64,000 nt of DNA from an uncultured Acidimicrobiales bacterium (GTDB lineage Bacteria > Actinomycetota > Acidimicrobiia > Acidimicrobiales > SZUA-35), in NCBI GenBank assembly GCA_938002965.1, contig CALKZY010000008.1:62001-126000 (forward strand), read 5' to 3'. Position numbers and translations under genes: made by a program. A model generated the notes under the pieces. That model was not told where the DNA came from, did not search any database, and worked only from the letters and a program-made list of their open reading frames with translations. This document shows, in pieces, positions 61,681 to 64,000 of the stretch (position 1 is the stretch's first letter; every line of letters begins with the position of its first letter).

Positions 61681-63477
61681 ATGAACCAGACATCAGAATC
61701 CGAGTCGCCCGACAACCCGCCTCCTGCCGGCAGCGTCCGCCTCAACGGAGGCCAGGCCTTGATCAAGAGCCTGGAGCTAGAAGGCGTAGACGTGATCTTC
61801 GGCTACCCGGGTGGAGCAATCCTGCCGGTGTACGACCCGATCATCGACTCCAAGATTCGCCACATTCTGGTACGCCACGAGCAGGGCGCCGGTCACGCCG
61901 CCGAAGGCTACGCCCACGTCACCGGGCGTCCTGGTGTCTGCATGGTGACCAGCGGCCCAGCGGCCACCAACGTGGTTACACCGCTGGCCGATGCCTACTT
62001 GGACTCGGTTCCCATGGTTTGCATCACGGGTCAGGTGGCTGTTCCGGCCATCGGCACTGATGCCTTTCAGGAGTGCGACACAACCGGTATCACCCGGTCG
62101 ATAACCAAGCACAACATGCTGGTTACCCGGGCAGAAGACATCCCACGAGCGGTTCGGGAGGCGTTCCACATCGCCACCACCGGCCGACCAGGCCCGGTAC
62201 TCATCGACATTCCCAAAGACATCGTCGACGCCAACAACCCCAACGCCTACTTCGACTTCGTCTACCCGCCTGAGGTTGAACTTCCTGGCTACGCCCCAAC
62301 GACGGGAGCGGACCCCGAAGCGGTAACCGAAGCCGTTGAAATGATCCTGGCCGCCGAACGGCCTGTCCTGTACGTGGGCGGCGGGGTTCTCAAGGCCCGT
62401 GGAGCCGAAGCACTGCTCGACATGGCCGAAATCGGCAATATCCCGGTGGTCACCACTTTGATGGCTCGGGGCGCGTTCCCCGACAGCCACGAGCTCTGCC
62501 TAGGAATGCCGGGCATGCACGGCAACTACACCGCCGTCCGAGCCATTCAAGAGGCGGACGTTCTGATCGCCATGGGTAGCCGTTTCGACGACCGGGTCAC
62601 CGGCAAGGTCGGTGCGTTCGCCCCAGGGGCCAAGGTGATCCACGTCGACATCGACCCGGCCGAGCACGGCAAGGTTCGTCGTCCCGACGTTTCTATCGTT
62701 GCCGACTGCCGTCTGGCCATGGAAGCCATTAACGACGCAATCGAATCGAAGGGTGGGCCGACGAGTCACACCGATCACTCAGCTTGGCGTCAACGCCTGT
62801 CCGGCTGGCAGGAGAACTACCCGCTAACCTACGACCCGCCCCAGCCCGGCGAACTGCTCAAGCCACAGGCTGTGCTTGAAGCATTACGTGACGCCTGCCC
62901 GGCCGACACCATCGTCGCCTCAGGCGTCGGCCAACACCAAATGTGGGCCAGCCAATATTGGCGCTTCGACCACCCCTACACCTGGGTCAACTCCGGTGGG
63001 CTTGGCACCATGGGATTCTCGATACCCGCCGCCCTGGGGGCCAAAGCCGCCTACCCGGACCGGATGGTTTGGGCCGTTGACGGCGACGGCTGTTTCCAAA
63101 TGACCGCCCAGGAGCTGATCACCGCCTCGGTCGAGAAGATCCCCATCAAGGTCGCCTTGTTGAACAACGCCTACCTGGGCATGGTCCGCCAATGGCAGGA
63201 GCTCTTCTATGACGAGCGGTACTCCGAGGTTCACCTGGGCCACGAAATGCCGGACTACGTCAAGTGGGCTGAATCCATGGGCTGTGTGGCCTTCCGAGTC
63301 GAAGACCACTCCGAAGTTGACGCCGTCATAGCCAAAGCCAACCAGATCAACGACCGCCCGGTAGTTGTCGAGTTCAGGTGCCTAAGCGAGGAGAAGGTCT
63401 ACCCGATGGTTCCGGCCGGCGGATCCAACGACGACATCATCGTTCACCCCAGCCAGCACCCCGATCAGGCCGAGTAG
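61681..63477 (+). CDS. ilvB: Acetolactate synthase large subunit
   Basis: A 598-residue thiamine-diphosphate enzyme that condenses pyruvate to acetolactate (or with 2-ketobutyrate), the first common step to valine, leucine and isoleucine. The catalytic Glu67 is in R-H-E-Q-G-A-G-H-A-A-E-G-Y, and the ThDP motif G-D-G-C-F ... N-N is near residues 465-493. The first ~20 residues are a polar extension. The frame opens at a TTG at 61606 but the ATG at 61681 gives the normal length. ilvN follows 24 bp after the stop. Confidence 0.95.
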   Translation: MNQTSESESPDNPPPAGSVRLNGGQALIKSLELEGVDVIFGYPGGAILPVYDPIIDSKIRHILVRHEQGAGHAAEGYAHVTGRPGVCMVTSGPAATNVVTPLADAYLDSVPMVCITGQVAVPAIGTDAFQECDTTGITRSITKHNMLVTRAEDIPRAVREAFHIATTGRPGPVLIDIPKDIVDANNPNAYFDFVYPPEVELPGYAPTTGADPEAVTEAVEMILAAERPVLYVGGGVLKARGAEALLDMAEIGNIPVVTTLMARGAFPDSHELCLGMPGMHGNYTAVRAIQEADVLIAMGSRFDDRVTGKVGAFAPGAKVIHVDIDPAEHGKVRRPDVSIVADCRLAMEAINDAIESKGGPTSHTDHSAWRQRLSGWQENYPLTYDPPQPGELLKPQAVLEALRDACPADTIVASGVGQHQMWASQYWRFDHPYTWVNSGGLGTMGFSIPAALGAKAAYPDRMVWAVDGDGCFQMTAQELITASVEKIPIKVALLNNAYLGMVRQWQELFYDERYSEVHLGHEMPDYVKWAESMGCVAFRVEDHSEVDAVIAKANQINDRPVVVEFRCLSEEKVYPMVPAGGSNDDIIVHPSQHPDQAE

Positions 63478-63501
63478 CGGCCGGAGAGTTTGGAGATACC
63501 A

Positions 63502-64000
63502 ATGACCGGAAACAAACCCCATCGCACGATCGTCGTCCTGGTCGAGAACAAGGCCGGTGTCCTGGCCCGAGTGGCGGACCTTTTCGCCCGCCGCGGCTAC
63601 AACATCATTTCCCTGGCCGTAGCCCCCACCCACGACGAGCGGCTGTCAAAGCTGACCATCGTCGTCGACGTGGAATCGGCCCCGCTCGACCAGATCATGA
63701 AGCAGCTGTTCAAGCTCATCAACGTGGTCGAAATCGCCGAGCTCAACCCCGGCGACGGGGTAGAGCGGGAGCTGTTGCTGGCAACAGTCGAGGCTCCTAA
63801 AGACACCCGCAGCCAGATCGTTGAGTTGGTCGACATCTTCGAAGGCAAGATCGTCGCAGTGTCGGCTGATCGCTTGACGGTGAGCCTTGACGGGGCACCT
63901 TCAAAGCTGGACGATTTCGAGGCTCTACTGGAGAGCTACTCGATCACCGACCTGCAACGGTCGGGCCGGATCGCCCTACCGAAGATCGGGCGGGACGTGC
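63502..64000 (+). CDS. ilvN: Acetolactate synthase small (regulatory) subunit, 3' truncated by window edge
   Basis: The first 166 codons are visible and no stop is reached. H-R-T-I-V-V-L-V-E-N-K-A-G-V-L-A-R-V-A-D-L-F opens the ACT domain that binds valine for feedback inhibition, and the ALS_ss_C domain begins after about residue 75. GGAG lies 6 nt before ATG 63502. It is co-transcribed with ilvB, and ilvC probably follows outside the window. Confidence 0.95.
   Translation, partial: MTGNKPHRTIVVLVENKAGVLARVADLFARRGYNIISLAVAPTHDERLSKLTIVVDVESAPLDQIMKQLFKLINVVEIAELNPGDGVERELLLATVEAPKDTRSQIVELVDIFEGKIVAVSADRLTVSLDGAPSKLDDFEALLESYSITDLQRSGRIALPKIGRDV

Overview
The window reads as a chromosomal segment of a high-G+C actinobacterium, most likely an Acidimicrobiia-type lineage (inference). 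Supporting signs are a mycothiol-dependent formaldehyde dehydrogenase, an F420/flavin PPOX-family protein, PASTA and Ser/Thr kinase proteins, many GTG starts, and many genes whose start codon lies 6-8 nt after a TANNNT box, as in leaderless actinobacterial transcripts. I saw no IS element, prophage, CRISPR array, tRNA or rRNA. Gene density is high and the strands alternate in short operons.

Layout. 1-4.5 kb: the C-terminal part of a PASTA protein (cut by the window edge), an SCP2-like protein, a 2[4Fe-4S] ferredoxin, a PPOX-family protein and a flavin monooxygenase with an N-terminal SnoaL-like domain. 4.7-17.3 kb: one giant minus-strand gene (4214 codons) for an LPXTG-anchored surface protein with 22 DUF11-type repeats in a higher-order five-domain pattern. 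17.5-22.7 kb: gatC-gatA-gatB (tRNA amidotransferase) and a Ser/Thr kinase. 22.8-25.6 kb: an ECF-type sigma factor translationally coupled to a membrane protein with an SH3-like region. 25.6-32.8 kb: a MATE transporter, a zinc-finger rhomboid, a dienelactone hydrolase, a YihY protein, an FMN alpha-hydroxy-acid oxidase, EngB and a TY-Chap-like protein. 32.8-36.2 kb: an envelope-stress module made of a LuxR-type response regulator, a PspC-domain histidine kinase and a divergent PspC/LiaF-like protein, sharing an intergenic region with four TCAGGG elements. 36.4-42.8 kb: Lon, two coupled CNNM/CorC-like proteins and a second rhomboid. 42.9-51.8 kb: ilvD, an AlkB homologue, a zinc metallopeptidase, a NadD-like nucleotidyltransferase, a glutamine amidotransferase with a DUF456 protein, a histidine-motif membrane protein with a DUF1697 protein, Tpx, and a photolyase-like protein with apparently inverted domain order. 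51.9-55.0 kb: a four-gene Tad-type pseudopilin operon with a threonine-rich pilin-like protein. 55.1-60.1 kb: the mycothiol formaldehyde operon (mscR, MBL hydrolase, small membrane protein), an RDD-like membrane protein and a secreted 5'-nucleotidase. 60.5-64 kb: a membrane-anchored hypothetical and ilvB-ilvN (ilvN cut by the window edge), preceded by a leader peptide and terminator with the hallmarks of branched-chain amino-acid attenuation.

Functional themes are cell-envelope and surface proteins (giant adhesin-like protein, Tad pseudopilins, PspC/LiaF-like stress module, rhomboids, secreted nucleotidase), housekeeping translation and proteolysis (gatCAB, EngB, Lon), branched-chain amino-acid synthesis (ilvD, ilvBN) and detoxification (mscR, Tpx, AlkB, photolyase-like). 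The observations I rate highest are the ilvB leader, the pentad repeat architecture of the giant protein, the permuted photolyase-like protein, and the duplicated Asp/His motif in the membrane protein at 48.8-49.9 kb.
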